A stretch of 45,203 bases of DNA, taken from Acidobacteriota bacterium (lineage in GTDB: Bacteria > Acidobacteriota > UBA6911 > RPQK01 > JAJDTT01). Below, in pieces: positions 6,746 to 15,977 of the stretch. The notes under the pieces were generated by a model. That model saw only the letters and a program-made list of their open reading frames with translations, was not told the DNA's origin and made no database searches. Numbering within the stretch: position 1 is the stretch's first letter; every line of letters starts with the position of its first letter. The stretch is taken from NCBI GenBank assembly GCA_028874215.1, contig JAPPLF010000102.1, positions 1-45,203 of the forward strand, in the 5' to 3' direction. Made by a program: the position numbers and the translations under genes.

Positions 6746-9256
6746 ATGATGACGAACACCCGTTGGTTTTTGGCTCCGATCCTGGTCTGTCTGGGTCTCG
6801 CGCAGGATGTCCGATCCCAGGATCCGACCGCTCCTGTGGATCTGACCCCCTATCTCGTGCAGCCGAAAGCAGAGGGATCAGGCCCGTCCGGATTCAAGTT
6901 GGCCTTCGCCGGCGAGGCCGGACACCGGCTCCAGTTCCAATACGGCGCCAGGGAAGCCGTCGAACTCCAGGTGTCCGTCGGATACCCGGCGGGAGGGGCT
7001 CGGACCTTGCGCCGACTGCTGGAACCGACCCCGGAAACCACTCGGCACAGTTTCGATCTGGGTCCGCTGCTGGCCCATGGACCCTATCGTCCGATCCCCG
7101 CCTACACCCGAAAGGGTCCCCAGGCCAGGAGTTGGCGTCCCTTGCGCACCGGCTGGTGGGTCGATACCCAGGACGGGGGCAAGTATCTCGTCACCGTCAT
7201 GGCGCGTCGGGTGCAGGATGGCAAGACCCTGTTCACCACCGACCTGCGTCTCCCCGTCCAGACCTGGGTGGGAGCGGATCTGGACCGCTTGGCCTACATC
7301 GACGACAACGCGGCCAAGATCGATCTCTGGCTGGAAAAGGGCGCACCGGTCACCGAGCTGGCGGTCGAAGTGGATATCGTGGAAGCCCGGACCGGTGTCC
7401 TGCGATCCTCCCCCAGCGCGGTGCGCCTGACCCGGGACAAGGTCGGGGTGTCATTCGACCTGACGGACCTGGAGCCTCAGACATATCACGTTCGAGTCCG
7501 GCCCCGGATCGACGGGCACCTCTGGGACGACGGCGTCCGCCGGGCTCTTTACGTGTTCCGGAACGGGCCGCCGCCCAAACCGGAGCCGCCCATCGAGATC
7601 CCGGTGGCTCCCCAATTGTTCCTGGACGACTTCCTGATCGACGAACAGCGGAATCTGAAGAGGGTCTTCCATCCGGCCCGCAAGCTGGACAGCCAGCCGC
7701 TCGTCCGGGCGGACCGGCCCTGGGAGGGGCACGCGGTCATGGTCCCCGTCGGCTCGAGATACGAATTCAACGAAAACAAGAATCGTTACGAACTGGAATA
7801 CAACAGCCTCAATCCCCGCCACCGGTTGCTGGCCGTCTCCAGTGACGGCGTGCGTTGGACCAAGCCGGATCTGGGCCTGGTGGAGTTCGAGGGATCCCGG
7901 GCCAACAATATCCTGGAGGTCATTCCCCGCGGGAGCAACGTGGAAGCGAGGGGCAGTTTCGGGGGACTTTGGGACTACCGGACTCGCGGGGTGCCCGATC
8001 TCCGGACCGCCACCATGGTCTACACCCCCAAGACCGAAGACATGTTCTTCCTCCGGGGGACGTATCTCATGGTCACGGACTCGGATGGGATCCGGTATCT
8101 CACCACGGAACGGCCCTTCATGCGGCATCACTCGCAGTTGGAATCGTTGGACAACCCCAACGACAACCTGGGGCCCATGTTCTACGACGAGCGGACAGGT
8201 GAGCTGGTGTTGTACTTCGCGCCGCATCCTCCGGCCATGGGGCGGGGGCTGGTGCGCTACGACAACAAGTGGGCGGTCTCGCGGAACCTGGGACGCATGA
8301 CCACGCGGGACGGCGTGAACTGGCACCGGAGCTACATCTGGGCGCCGCCGCGGGAGCATCCGAAGCACCAGAGCTACGGAATGCAGCGGGTAAAGCAGAT
8401 CGGGGACCTCTACGTGGCGTTCTTTCCGCTCTACGACTGCGAGACGCAGCAGATGGACGTCCACATCTGGGTGAGCCGGAACGGAATCCACTGGGAGGAC
8501 GTGGGCGGGGACCAAGCCTGGATCCCCAACGGACCCGATGGCAGCTTCGATCATGGGATCGTCTACAGTCTCATCGACGGTCCGGTGGATGGAGACCGGT
8601 CAGAGGCGTTCTACCACGGGACGAATACTCTGCATTTCAACGCCTGGATTCTGAACCGGTTGCGGGGTGGATTGGATGATCCTCCTGTGCCGGCCTCCGA
8701 GATCTATGACGACAAGACTTACAACGGTCGGCCCTACCTGTCCCAGCCGGCGCCGGTGGGGCCGGGATGGGCCATGTACGACTGCATCTGGAGCTGGCGG
8801 CGGCCGCAGTGCAATCCGACCATGGAGGAGGTGCGGGAGGCCTTCTGGGCCGAGCTGGAGACGCACACGGGTCAAAATCGCGGTAACCACGTCGAGAAAA
8901 GCTGGGAGTACGAGATCGTGCCGTACCGCGTGGAGTTTCGGACCAATGGGTTTGCGTCACGGCGCGCTGGAGAGCAGGTGGGTATGTTGACGACCCACCC
9001 GCTGATCTTTCAGGGAAGCCGGTTAACGGTGAATGCTGCTGCCAGCAAGGGTCATGTGGCTGTAGAGATTCTGGACGAAGGGGGCAGTCCTCTACCTGGT
9101 TACGGCCGGAAGGAGTGTCTGCTGAAGGCGTTCGACAGTACACAGCAGCAGGTGACCTGGAAGGGAAAATCGGATCTGGCCGCGTTGCGAGGGCAGCCAG
9201 TTCGTCTGCGCATCTACGTTGAGAACGCCGACCTCTACGGTTTTCAGATTCGCTAA
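6746..9256 (+). CDS. secreted glycosidase-like protein with five-bladed propeller fold (GH32/43-like)
   Basis: 836 residues from ATG 6746, chosen because GGAGG (6734-6738) sits 7 bases upstream. ATG 6749 and GTG 6743 are alternatives. A signal peptide (about 1-26, ending near DVRSQ) is followed by a beta-rich N-terminal region (to about 280), then a propeller module starting at APQLFLDDFLIDE (about 287). That module contains DGVRWTKPDLGLV, DGVNWHRSYIW and NGIHWEDVG blade motifs. A separate C-terminal beta domain (about 745-836) begins near LTVNAAASKGHVAVEI. Related families act on fructans, arabinans or other polysaccharides, but I cannot confirm catalytic residues. The 572-residue protein at 30192 shares the propeller opening and the C-terminal domain. 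It is probably periplasmic or extracellular. Confidence 0.8.
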   Translation: MMTNTRWFLAPILVCLGLAQDVRSQDPTAPVDLTPYLVQPKAEGSGPSGFKLAFAGEAGHRLQFQYGAREAVELQVSVGYPAGGARTLRRLLEPTPETTRHSFDLGPLLAHGPYRPIPAYTRKGPQARSWRPLRTGWWVDTQDGGKYLVTVMARRVQDGKTLFTTDLRLPVQTWVGADLDRLAYIDDNAAKIDLWLEKGAPVTELAVEVDIVEARTGVLRSSPSAVRLTRDKVGVSFDLTDLEPQTYHVRVRPRIDGHLWDDGVRRALYVFRNGPPPKPEPPIEIPVAPQLFLDDFLIDEQRNLKRVFHPARKLDSQPLVRADRPWEGHAVMVPVGSRYEFNENKNRYELEYNSLNPRHRLLAVSSDGVRWTKPDLGLVEFEGSRANNILEVIPRGSNVEARGSFGGLWDYRTRGVPDLRTATMVYTPKTEDMFFLRGTYLMVTDSDGIRYLTTERPFMRHHSQLESLDNPNDNLGPMFYDERTGELVLYFAPHPPAMGRGLVRYDNKWAVSRNLGRMTTRDGVNWHRSYIWAPPREHPKHQSYGMQRVKQIGDLYVAFFPLYDCETQQMDVHIWVSRNGIHWEDVGGDQAWIPNGPDGSFDHGIVYSLIDGPVDGDRSEAFYHGTNTLHFNAWILNRLRGGLDDPPVPASEIYDDKTYNGRPYLSQPAPVGPGWAMYDCIWSWRRPQCNPTMEEVREAFWAELETHTGQNRGNHVEKSWEYEIVPYRVEFRTNGFASRRAGEQVGMLTTHPLIFQGSRLTVNAAASKGHVAVEILDEGGSPLPGYGRKECLLKAFDSTQQQVTWKGKSDLAALRGQPVRLRIYVENADLYGFQIR

Positions 9257-9473
9257 TCGCGATTGCACATTCGGACGAACAAATCCCTCGAGATTTCGTC
9301 TTTACCGTGTGTTTGCAGAATTGAGTGTAGCGGCGACGAGGATTGGGATAGAGACATTCATATTAATCGGATGCTGGAATCTACTAAATAGCAAACTCGG
9401 AATTACGACCTCCAGCACCAGCGTGATATGTGGAACATCGAAGGGTGAGCCACCGTCCTATTGAGGAGGCACA

Positions 9474-9944
9474 ATGAAACTAACGATCGCACTTATCGCC
9501 CTATTGACTGTTCTCGCCACGAACCTGGCATCGGTCGCGGAAACGGTTGTGTTCCGCAAGGTTGATTTCTACGAAGATCTGAGTGACAAGGAAGAGAAGT
9601 ACGACGCTCGGCTGGCACTTGATCCCGAAGCGAGAACGATCATGATCGCAGATGAAAAGCACGGTGCGGACAAGAAGGTCTATGCACTCATTCCATACGA
9701 CAACGTAAAAAAGATCGTATATGAACGATCATCCCATAGACGGTACAAGGCAGGCTTACTGGTGACTCCTTGGCTACTTTTTAGCAAAGGGAAGAAACAT
9801 TGGCTCACGATTGAGTTTGAAGGTGTGAACGACCTGCCCCTCGGTTATGTCTACGTCCGACTGCACAAAGGCAACTACCGGCGCGTTTTGTCTGCCCTGT
9901 CCAGCGGTGTGGGACTCGAGATTGAAGAAATTATTGAGGACTGA
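9474..9944 (+). CDS. small secreted protein of unknown function
   Basis: 156 residues, start supported by GAGGAGG a few bases upstream. A clear signal peptide (about 1-22, LTIALIALLTVLATNLASVAE) precedes a mature domain with alternating strands: YALIPYDNVKKIVYER, then GLLVTPWLLFSKGKKHWLTIEF, and a closing helix near GNYRRVLSALSSGVGLEIEE. The layout resembles a PH-like or similar small beta-barrel with a capping helix, but this is a guess and no named family is recognised. The gene stands alone, has more A+T than its neighbours and is flanked by spacers of 217 and 297 bases. Confidence 0.65.
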   Translation: MKLTIALIALLTVLATNLASVAETVVFRKVDFYEDLSDKEEKYDARLALDPEARTIMIADEKHGADKKVYALIPYDNVKKIVYERSSHRRYKAGLLVTPWLLFSKGKKHWLTIEFEGVNDLPLGYVYVRLHKGNYRRVLSALSSGVGLEIEEIIED

Positions 9945-10241
9945 TGTAATCCCGGGTCGGCCCACCGTCCATGTGATCCTTCATTAATCGGAAAAAAGGA
10001 GCGGGTATAAATGGTAACTGTCCCCTACTTCTTTTCGATCCCCGGTCAGCAGGTTGTCGATTCGTTGTGAGCCAGCTTCATATCGTGCAATGTCGACCCT
10101 GGATTGGTCGGATGTCCTGTCCGCTCAATCGGTTGCCGGACTCCCGTATTCAAGGTAGACTTCCGACAGCTTATTGCCCGTACAGAATCTTTTTTCGGTT
10201 CACGCCAGCCTTTTCGGACAGACTCCGGAGGGTGATTTCAG
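9945..10241. other. intergenic, repeat-like fragment only
   Basis: No convincing gene. Around 10015-10026 the string AACTGTCCCCTAC resembles one arm of the dispersed GGGGGACA-type hairpins without its partner. The last bases carry GGAGG (10227-10231) for the following cytochrome gene. Confidence 0.35.
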
Positions 10242-12812
10242 GTGATCTCCTGCCGACGAGACGTTGCCCAGTCGATCTTGCGGAGTCTCGCGGCCATGTT
10301 CGGGATCATATTTCTAACTGCTAGTACCCCTCATGGTGTCCGGCCCACAACCGAACAGACCGAGTTCTTCGAGTCCAAGATCAGGCCGTTGCTAGTAAAG
10401 AACTGCTACCAGTGCCACAGCGAGCAGGCCAAGATCCTGTACTCGAAGTTGCGCGTGGATGGTCGAGCCTCTTTGCTCAACGGAGGCACCCGGGGGGCGG
10501 CAATCGTCCCCGGTGACGCGGACGCAAGCCAGCTTATCCAGGCAGTCCGCTACGAAAACCTTGAAATGCCTCCAGCGGGAAGGTTAACGGAGGCCCAGAT
10601 CCAAGCGCTGGTCAGATGGGTCGAGATCGGAGCACCCTGGCCGGATCTGGAGATTGCCGGCGCTATCAAAACCGCCGACAGGCAAACGAACCAGGCCGCG
10701 AGTGAGAACCACTGGGCTTGGAAGCCTGTGAAGAAGGTTCCCTCTCTCCCAGTTCGGAACAACACTTGGCCCGCCGATCCCATAGACAACTTTATTCTGA
10801 AGAAGCTGGAGGCCCGGGAGCTCGCTCCCTCCCCCGATGCTGACCGCTACACGCTTTTGCGGCGAGTTTACTTCGACCTCATCGGTCTTCCCCCAGAGCC
10901 CGAAGACGTTGCGGCGTTTGTCCACGACGACTCCGAACTCGCCTTCGAAAAGGTCATTGACCGGCTTCTGATATCCCCCGGATTCGGCGAGCGCTGGGGT
11001 CGGCACTGGCTCGATCTGACCAGCTACGCTGACAGTCTGGGACAGGGCCGCCGCATTCCGGCAAGGGAGGCCTGGCGATATCGCGACTACGTCATCAACG
11101 CCTTCAATTCCGACAAGCCCTACGACCGCTTTGTTCAAGAGCAGGTCTCTGGCGACGTCCTCCCCTGGAAAACCGACGCCGAGCGCCGTGAGCAGCTCGT
11201 AGCCACGGGTTTCCTGGCCATCGGGCCCTGGGCCGTGGTGGATTCCGACAAAGAAAAACTCCGCATGGATGTCGTGGACCAACAACTCGACACCCTGGGC
11301 CGGGCCCTTCAAGGCTTGACCCTCGGTTGCGCCCGCTGCCACGATCACAAATTCGATCCCATCCCCACCCGCGAGTACTACGCATTGGCGGGAATCTTCC
11401 GCAGCACTCGAACTCTCAACGGCCGAATGAGCGGCGGCTTCAGCGACGTCAACCGGGTGTTGCTGCCGGAGACCCCGTCCGAGATGAGAAAGCGCGCCCT
11501 CGCCACGGAGGAATACCAACAGACCCTGGACAGGTTCCTGAGCGAATATGAAGCCGTCGAAACTGAAAAGAAGCGCCTGACCGACCGGCAGAAAGCGCTT
11601 GACGAGGCAGGAACCGAAGCCAAGGAGGAGCTGGAGAAGGAACTCAAGGAAATCGACAAGAAGCTCAAGGAAGCGAAGGACCGGATCAGACTGTTGGAGT
11701 TCCGCCGTCCCGGTCCGCCGATGGCCATTGCCGTCCAGGATCGGCCGGTCCCCAAGGACTGTCGCGTCAACATCGGCGGGGACCCGCACAATCTCGGCGA
11801 AGAGGTTCCCAGGGGGTTTCTCTCAGTCGCTTCGCCCGCCAAGGCCGGCCGCATCGACAGCCATCGAAATCTGAAAGGGCTCTACGAGGGTTTCCAGAAA
11901 TCGAGCGGCCGACTGGAGTTGGCCGAGTGGCTCATCGACCCGCAGAACCGCCTGCTGGCCAGAGTCATGGTCAACCGAATCTGGCATCATCTTTTCGGCG
12001 CCGGCTTGGTCCGTACGGTCGACAACTTCGGTGCCGGCGGAGAGCCTCCCAGCCATCCGGAACTGCTCGACTACCTCGCCTCCCGTTTTGTCGAGTTGGG
12101 ATGGTCCGTCAAGGGCATGATCCGGGAGATCGTTCTCACGGGGACCTACCGTCAAGCCAGCAATCACAACCTGAGAGGGCACGAGATCGACCCGGACAAC
12201 CGCCTGCTGTGGCGGGCCAATCGGCGCCGGTTGGAGGCGGAATCCTATCGCGATGCCGTGCTGGCCATCAGTGGCGCGCTGGACCGCACCCGGGGAGGCC
12301 CTACCCTGCCCCTGGATATCCCCGAAAGCATCGCGCTGGGTTTTCCCACGGCACTGACGCAGGACGCCAAGGTGAATGACGAGATTCTGAATCGTCGAAC
12401 GATCTACCTGCCGTCGGTGCGCAAGAATCAGCTCCCGCAGCTCGACCTGCTGAATCTTTTCGATTTCCCCGATCCCGATCAGACCATCGGAGCCCGGTCG
12501 GTCACCACTGTCCCCACGCAGAGCCTCTATCTTTTGAATTCTCCCTTCCTCCGGGAGCAGGCTCTGCTGACGGCCCGCACCCTCCTGGAGGCCGGGGCGC
12601 CGGACGACAAGACGCGGGTCTCCGATTTTTTCCTGCAAGCCTTGAACCGGCCCGCCACCAACCAGGAAGTGGAGCAGGCGCTGGATTTCATCGCGAAATT
12701 CGAAGTGAAGCTGGGCCGTCTGCCGGAGGCGTCTGATGATTCGCGCCTGAATGCCTGGGCGCGCTACTGTCATTCCGTGTTTGCGTCAAACGAATTCCTT
12801 TTTCGAGGATGA
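10242..12812 (+). CDS. planctomycete-type cytochrome c / DUF1549 / DUF1553 protein, copy 1
   Basis: 856 residues from a GTG start with GGAGG 10 bases upstream. An N-terminal hydrophobic signal (about 12-30) precedes a planctomycete cytochrome c domain with the heme motif CYQCH (55-59) and the usual LRVDGRASLLNGG and IVPGDADASQLIQAV elements. DUF1549 follows (about 175-385) with its own CARCHDHKFDPI near 364, then a charged coiled coil (about 420-485), then DUF1553 (about 555-830) opening LAEWLIDPQNRLLARVMVNR. These proteins are thought to be exported heme proteins of polysaccharide or sugar breakdown loci, but their reaction is unknown. It is followed almost without gap by a DUF1501 gene, as in copies 2 and 3. 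It is the shortest of the three, lacking their central insert. Confidence 0.9.
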   Translation: MISCRRDVAQSILRSLAAMFGIIFLTASTPHGVRPTTEQTEFFESKIRPLLVKNCYQCHSEQAKILYSKLRVDGRASLLNGGTRGAAIVPGDADASQLIQAVRYENLEMPPAGRLTEAQIQALVRWVEIGAPWPDLEIAGAIKTADRQTNQAASENHWAWKPVKKVPSLPVRNNTWPADPIDNFILKKLEARELAPSPDADRYTLLRRVYFDLIGLPPEPEDVAAFVHDDSELAFEKVIDRLLISPGFGERWGRHWLDLTSYADSLGQGRRIPAREAWRYRDYVINAFNSDKPYDRFVQEQVSGDVLPWKTDAERREQLVATGFLAIGPWAVVDSDKEKLRMDVVDQQLDTLGRALQGLTLGCARCHDHKFDPIPTREYYALAGIFRSTRTLNGRMSGGFSDVNRVLLPETPSEMRKRALATEEYQQTLDRFLSEYEAVETEKKRLTDRQKALDEAGTEAKEELEKELKEIDKKLKEAKDRIRLLEFRRPGPPMAIAVQDRPVPKDCRVNIGGDPHNLGEEVPRGFLSVASPAKAGRIDSHRNLKGLYEGFQKSSGRLELAEWLIDPQNRLLARVMVNRIWHHLFGAGLVRTVDNFGAGGEPPSHPELLDYLASRFVELGWSVKGMIREIVLTGTYRQASNHNLRGHEIDPDNRLLWRANRRRLEAESYRDAVLAISGALDRTRGGPTLPLDIPESIALGFPTALTQDAKVNDEILNRRTIYLPSVRKNQLPQLDLLNLFDFPDPDQTIGARSVTTVPTQSLYLLNSPFLREQALLTARTLLEAGAPDDKTRVSDFFLQALNRPATNQEVEQALDFIAKFEVKLGRLPEASDDSRLNAWARYCHSVFASNEFLFRG

Positions 12813-12817
12813 TCCCC

Positions 12818-14245
12818 ATGAACCTCCCACCTCACCGAGACTTGACCCGCCGCCGTTTCTTGCAATCCTCCGCTTGCGGTTTCGGCTCAGTGGCGCTGGC
12901 CGCCATGTGCACCGAGCAGGCTTCGGCCGCCGCCGGCCCCCTGGCGCCGAAGGTTCCGCATGTTCCGCCCCGCGCCAAGCGCGTGATTTTCATGTGGATG
13001 GCGGGTGGCCCCTCCCAACTCGACATGTTCGACTACAAACCGCGGCTGGCGAAAGAGAGTGGAGAAGCCATTCCCTACGAGATCCCCGATGGGGTGGGGA
13101 TGGACTTGAGCTGTCTGATGGGACCGATCTCCCCGATGCGGCCCCGGGGACAGTCCGGAATGATGATGACCGATTGGTTGCCCCATATGGCGAAGCACGC
13201 CGATGAGCTGTGTCTTCTCCGGGCCATGCAGGCGGACAACGAAGCTCATGCCCCCGCGGCCAGGCAACTGCACACCGGTGATCCCCGCCTGATTCGTCCG
13301 TCGATGGGATCGTGGGTCGGGTACGGGCTGGGAACCGAGAACCGGAATCTTCCCAGCTTCATCACCATCTGTCCCCTCCTCGTCGACGACACCGGGAACG
13401 TCCAGTTTTTCGGGAATTCATTCCTCCCCGCCGTCTACCAGGGAACGGTGCTGGGAAGCCGGGCCACCGGCGCCGAGAAAGCGGTGTTTCGTTATATCGA
13501 GGATCCGAGCCTGCCTGTCGATCTGCAGCGAGATCAGGTGGATTTCATTCAACAGATGAACCGGGCGCACCTGCAACAGGTTCGATCCGACCGCCAGATG
13601 GAGGGACTCATCCAGTCCTTCGAGCTGGCGTTTCGAATGCAGTCGGAGGCTCCGGACCTCATCGACCTGTCGTCCGAGTCAAAGGCTACACTCGACCTCT
13701 ACGGCATCGGCTGGAAAGAGACCGACGAATTCGGACGCCAGTGCCTGCTGGCGCGGCGCTTTGCCGAAGCCGGCGTGCGTTTCATCCAGATCACCTCCAG
13801 CGGCTGGGACCATCACGAAGCGATCGGCAAGGGCCTCCCCCAAAAGTGCGCCAACATCGACAAGCCCACGGCCGGGCTGATCTCGGACCTCAAGGCCAGG
13901 GGACTGTTCGACGACACGCTCCTCGTCTGGTCGGGTGAATTCGGGCGAACCCCCCACTTCGAGGATTTTTCCTTCGGAGACAAGTCCCAATACGGGCGGG
14001 GTCACAACCCCGAAGGGTTCTGCACATGGATGGCCGGAGGGGGCGTGCGTGGAGGCATGGTCCACGGCGTCACCGACGAGTACGGGCTACGGGCCGTCGA
14101 CCAGAAGGTGCACATTCACGACTTGCACGCCACCATCCTGCACCTGCTGGGCCTCGACCACGAGAGGCTGACCTATCGCTACAGCGGTCGCGACTTCCGC
14201 CTCACGGACGTCTACGGGCGGGTGGTGAATGAGATCCTGGCATGA
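12818..14245 (+). CDS. DUF1501 protein, Tat-exported, copy 1
   Basis: 475 residues if started at ATG 12818. An upstream ATG at 12809 would overlap the cytochrome stop, but it abuts the GAGG at 12805-12808 too closely. The N-terminus has a twin-arginine signal (LTRRRFLQSSACGFG) and the DUF1501 body, a member of the alkaline phosphatase/sulfatase-like superfamily. Characteristic parts are [41 protein letters not shown] and [16 protein letters not shown]. The family is Tat-exported and usually paired with the cytochrome/DUF1549/DUF1553 type, suggesting one exported complex. Substrate and reaction are unknown. The two genes here are clearly one transcription unit. A convergent oxidoreductase gene follows after about 100 bases. 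Confidence 0.9.
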   Translation: MNLPPHRDLTRRRFLQSSACGFGSVALAAMCTEQASAAAGPLAPKVPHVPPRAKRVIFMWMAGGPSQLDMFDYKPRLAKESGEAIPYEIPDGVGMDLSCLMGPISPMRPRGQSGMMMTDWLPHMAKHADELCLLRAMQADNEAHAPAARQLHTGDPRLIRPSMGSWVGYGLGTENRNLPSFITICPLLVDDTGNVQFFGNSFLPAVYQGTVLGSRATGAEKAVFRYIEDPSLPVDLQRDQVDFIQQMNRAHLQQVRSDRQMEGLIQSFELAFRMQSEAPDLIDLSSESKATLDLYGIGWKETDEFGRQCLLARRFAEAGVRFIQITSSGWDHHEAIGKGLPQKCANIDKPTAGLISDLKARGLFDDTLLVWSGEFGRTPHFEDFSFGDKSQYGRGHNPEGFCTWMAGGGVRGGMVHGVTDEYGLRAVDQKVHIHDLHATILHLLGLDHERLTYRYSGRDFRLTDVYGRVVNEILA

Positions 14246-14274
14246 CGCCAGGCGTGGCCGGGTCCTGAGGGGCG

Positions 14275-14292
14275 GGCGCTCGGATCAGCGCC
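14275..14292. terminator. possible hairpin between convergent genes
   Basis: GGCGCT (14275-14280) and AGCGCC (14287-14292) form a 6-bp stem with a 6-base loop in the 96-base gap between the convergent DUF1501 and oxidoreductase genes. There is no T-run. The position suits a terminator, but the evidence is weak. Confidence 0.3.
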
Positions 14293-14341
14293 GAGACGAG
14301 TCGCACGGAACAGGGTAGACAAGGTCGGTCAGGGCTCTCAT

Positions 14342-15484
14342 TTACGACGCCACCTCCTGGGTTTTCCCTGTTTCCGCCGCCCGGTAGGCAGCGAAAATCA
14401 CCCTCATGAGATGGAGGCACTCCGCTGCCGTCATGGGAGGCGGGGAGAGCCCCAAGGCGGCGTCAACCGCCTCCTGCACCAGCGGACCGTACACGTAGGG
14501 TGGATTGGGATCGTCCTGATATTGGAAGAACTGGACACCCCGGGGCGCCTCGGGATGCGTGGAGTACCATTTCAAGGTCTCCCCATAGGGCAGGTCCATA
14601 TGGAACCAACCCTTCGAACCCCAGAAACGGACCTGGTTCTGGTAGCCCTCGTCCAAGTAGTACCCGGCGTTGAGGGTTCCCACCAAGCCCTTGCTGAGGC
14701 GAAAGGAGACGACTGCTGCATCTTCGACCTCGATGGGCTGGCCTCCCACGTTCTCGCAGAGGGATGTGATCCGGTCAATCCGATCTCCAGTGAGGAATTG
14801 GATCAGGTCCAAGTAGTGGATCCCATGGAAGATGAGCTTTCCGCCTCCAGCCTTGTCCTTGAAGGAGAGCCAGGAGCGTTGATGTTCGGGGCGGGTCAGC
14901 CGCGTCTGGTCGCTGATCCAGTCCATGGTGGCCGAGTAGGGCTTCCCCAGAAAGCCGGACCGGATCAGGTCGCGCGCCTTCTTGACGGCCAGGCTCATCC
15001 GGGTCGCCATGGCCAACATCAGGTCCCGGCCGCGCGACTGCGCCAGCTCGACCAGAGGCTCGAAGTCTTCCAGGCGGGCACAGCCCGGCTTCTCCGTCAT
15101 CACATGGCAGTTCGCCTCCAAGGCCAATCGGATGGCGGGAGGCGCGTGATGTCCTTCCAAAGTCACGACCACGAGCTTGGGGTGAACTCTCTCCAGCATC
15201 TCCCGATGGCTGCGGTAGGTTCCTTCCAGACGCCCGCCCAGTAGTTGTTTCGCCTGCTCGAAGGTCTTCCCCGTGGGGTCGGAAACGGCCACTCGACCCA
15301 CTCCACGGGCCTGCGCAAAGCCCTTCAGGTAGTGTTCGGCGTGGCTGCCCGCTTCGCTGAAAAGGCCGGCGCTGAGGGATCCTTCAGCCGGTAGAGACCA
15401 GGCGGGTTCTGCTCTCCCGGAAGAAACGGCGAGGGTGGCCAGCCCTCCCAGGATCCGGCGTCGGGTGATTCTCTCCTGGTTCAT
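14342..15484 (-). CDS. Gfo/Idh/MocA family oxidoreductase with Tat-type signal
   Basis: 380 residues from ATG 15484, chosen over ATG 15550 because GGAGGA sits just upstream and the protein then starts directly with the twin-arginine-like ITRRRILGGLATLAV. The Rossmann domain follows, with the family's conserved EKP (131-133 in VMTEKPGC), which places the catalytic Lys. The C-terminal half is the alpha/beta domain with GGGKLIFHGIHYLDLIQ. The family performs NAD(P)-dependent oxidation, reduction or dehydration-type reactions on sugars. A Tat-like leader on a cofactor-binding oxidoreductase suggests export with bound cofactor, as seen in glucose-fructose oxidoreductase. It is last in the minus-strand group 19580-14342. 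Confidence 0.85.
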   Translation of the reverse strand: MNQERITRRRILGGLATLAVSSGRAEPAWSLPAEGSLSAGLFSEAGSHAEHYLKGFAQARGVGRVAVSDPTGKTFEQAKQLLGGRLEGTYRSHREMLERVHPKLVVVTLEGHHAPPAIRLALEANCHVMTEKPGCARLEDFEPLVELAQSRGRDLMLAMATRMSLAVKKARDLIRSGFLGKPYSATMDWISDQTRLTRPEHQRSWLSFKDKAGGGKLIFHGIHYLDLIQFLTGDRIDRITSLCENVGGQPIEVEDAAVVSFRLSKGLVGTLNAGYYLDEGYQNQVRFWGSKGWFHMDLPYGETLKWYSTHPEAPRGVQFFQYQDDPNPPYVYGPLVQEAVDAALGLSPPPMTAAECLHLMRVIFAAYRAAETGKTQEVAS

Positions 15485-15560
15485 GGGTTCCTCCTTCGAT
15501 ACCGTCATCCGGCCCCGCTTCCAAGCGGCTTTTTCTTGCGTACCCTCCATTGCGAGCGCG

Positions 15561-15914
15561 TCAGGCGCCGGCTTTCGTCGTCGTGATCCACCGGCTCAGG
15601 ATGAAGAGCGCCAACGGGATCATGTAGATCAGGATTCCACCCAAGTGGCTCACTTGATACGAGAAAAGGAACTCGTAGATCCAAACGGCGGCCGCGGTGA
15701 ACGCGCTGGCTGCCACAAAGGCCGAGTCCCGCCCGGTCCAGACCCTCTTTTTCTTGGGGAGGAGGACGAGATAGATCACAACCCCGGTGACCAGAAATCC
15801 CAGGAAGTGCAGCGGCCGGTACAGTGGGGGCCCGACGTACTGATCCAGGGACGCCAATCTTTCGTACAGGAGGACTGACAGGGCTACGGCCACGACGAGC
15901 CGCAGGAATCTCAT
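15561..15914 (-). CDS. small multi-pass membrane protein of unknown function
   Basis: 117 residues with about four hydrophobic segments: FLRLVVAVALSVLLY (3-17), LHFLGFLVTGVVIYLVLL (35-52), SAFVAASAFTAAAVWIYEF (64-82) and LGGILIYMIPLALFIL (91-106), ending in a basic tail. It has no recognisable family motif. It lies between the aldolase and oxidoreductase genes in the same direction, with short gaps of 63 and 76 bases, so it is probably cotranscribed. A role as a small transport or anchoring subunit is possible but unsupported. Confidence 0.6.
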   Translation of the reverse strand: MRFLRLVVAVALSVLLYERLASLDQYVGPPLYRPLHFLGFLVTGVVIYLVLLPKKKRVWTGRDSAFVAASAFTAAAVWIYEFLFSYQVSHLGGILIYMIPLALFILSRWITTTKAGA

Positions 15915-15977
15915 CGCTCAGTTGCCATGCGGGAGCCTTCGGGCCGGCGCGCTCGAATCGATTCGGCGAAGCCGGGC

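Noticed and set aside
6459-6746. Open frame between the antitoxin and the glycosidase-like gene.
   Set aside because: Arg/Ser/Pro-rich random composition, no ribosome site, no recognisable motif.
11378-11854. Long antisense frames within the cytochrome, DUF1501 and FG-GAP genes.
   Set aside because: All overlap clear, motif-bearing genes on the other strand or frame and carry none of their own.
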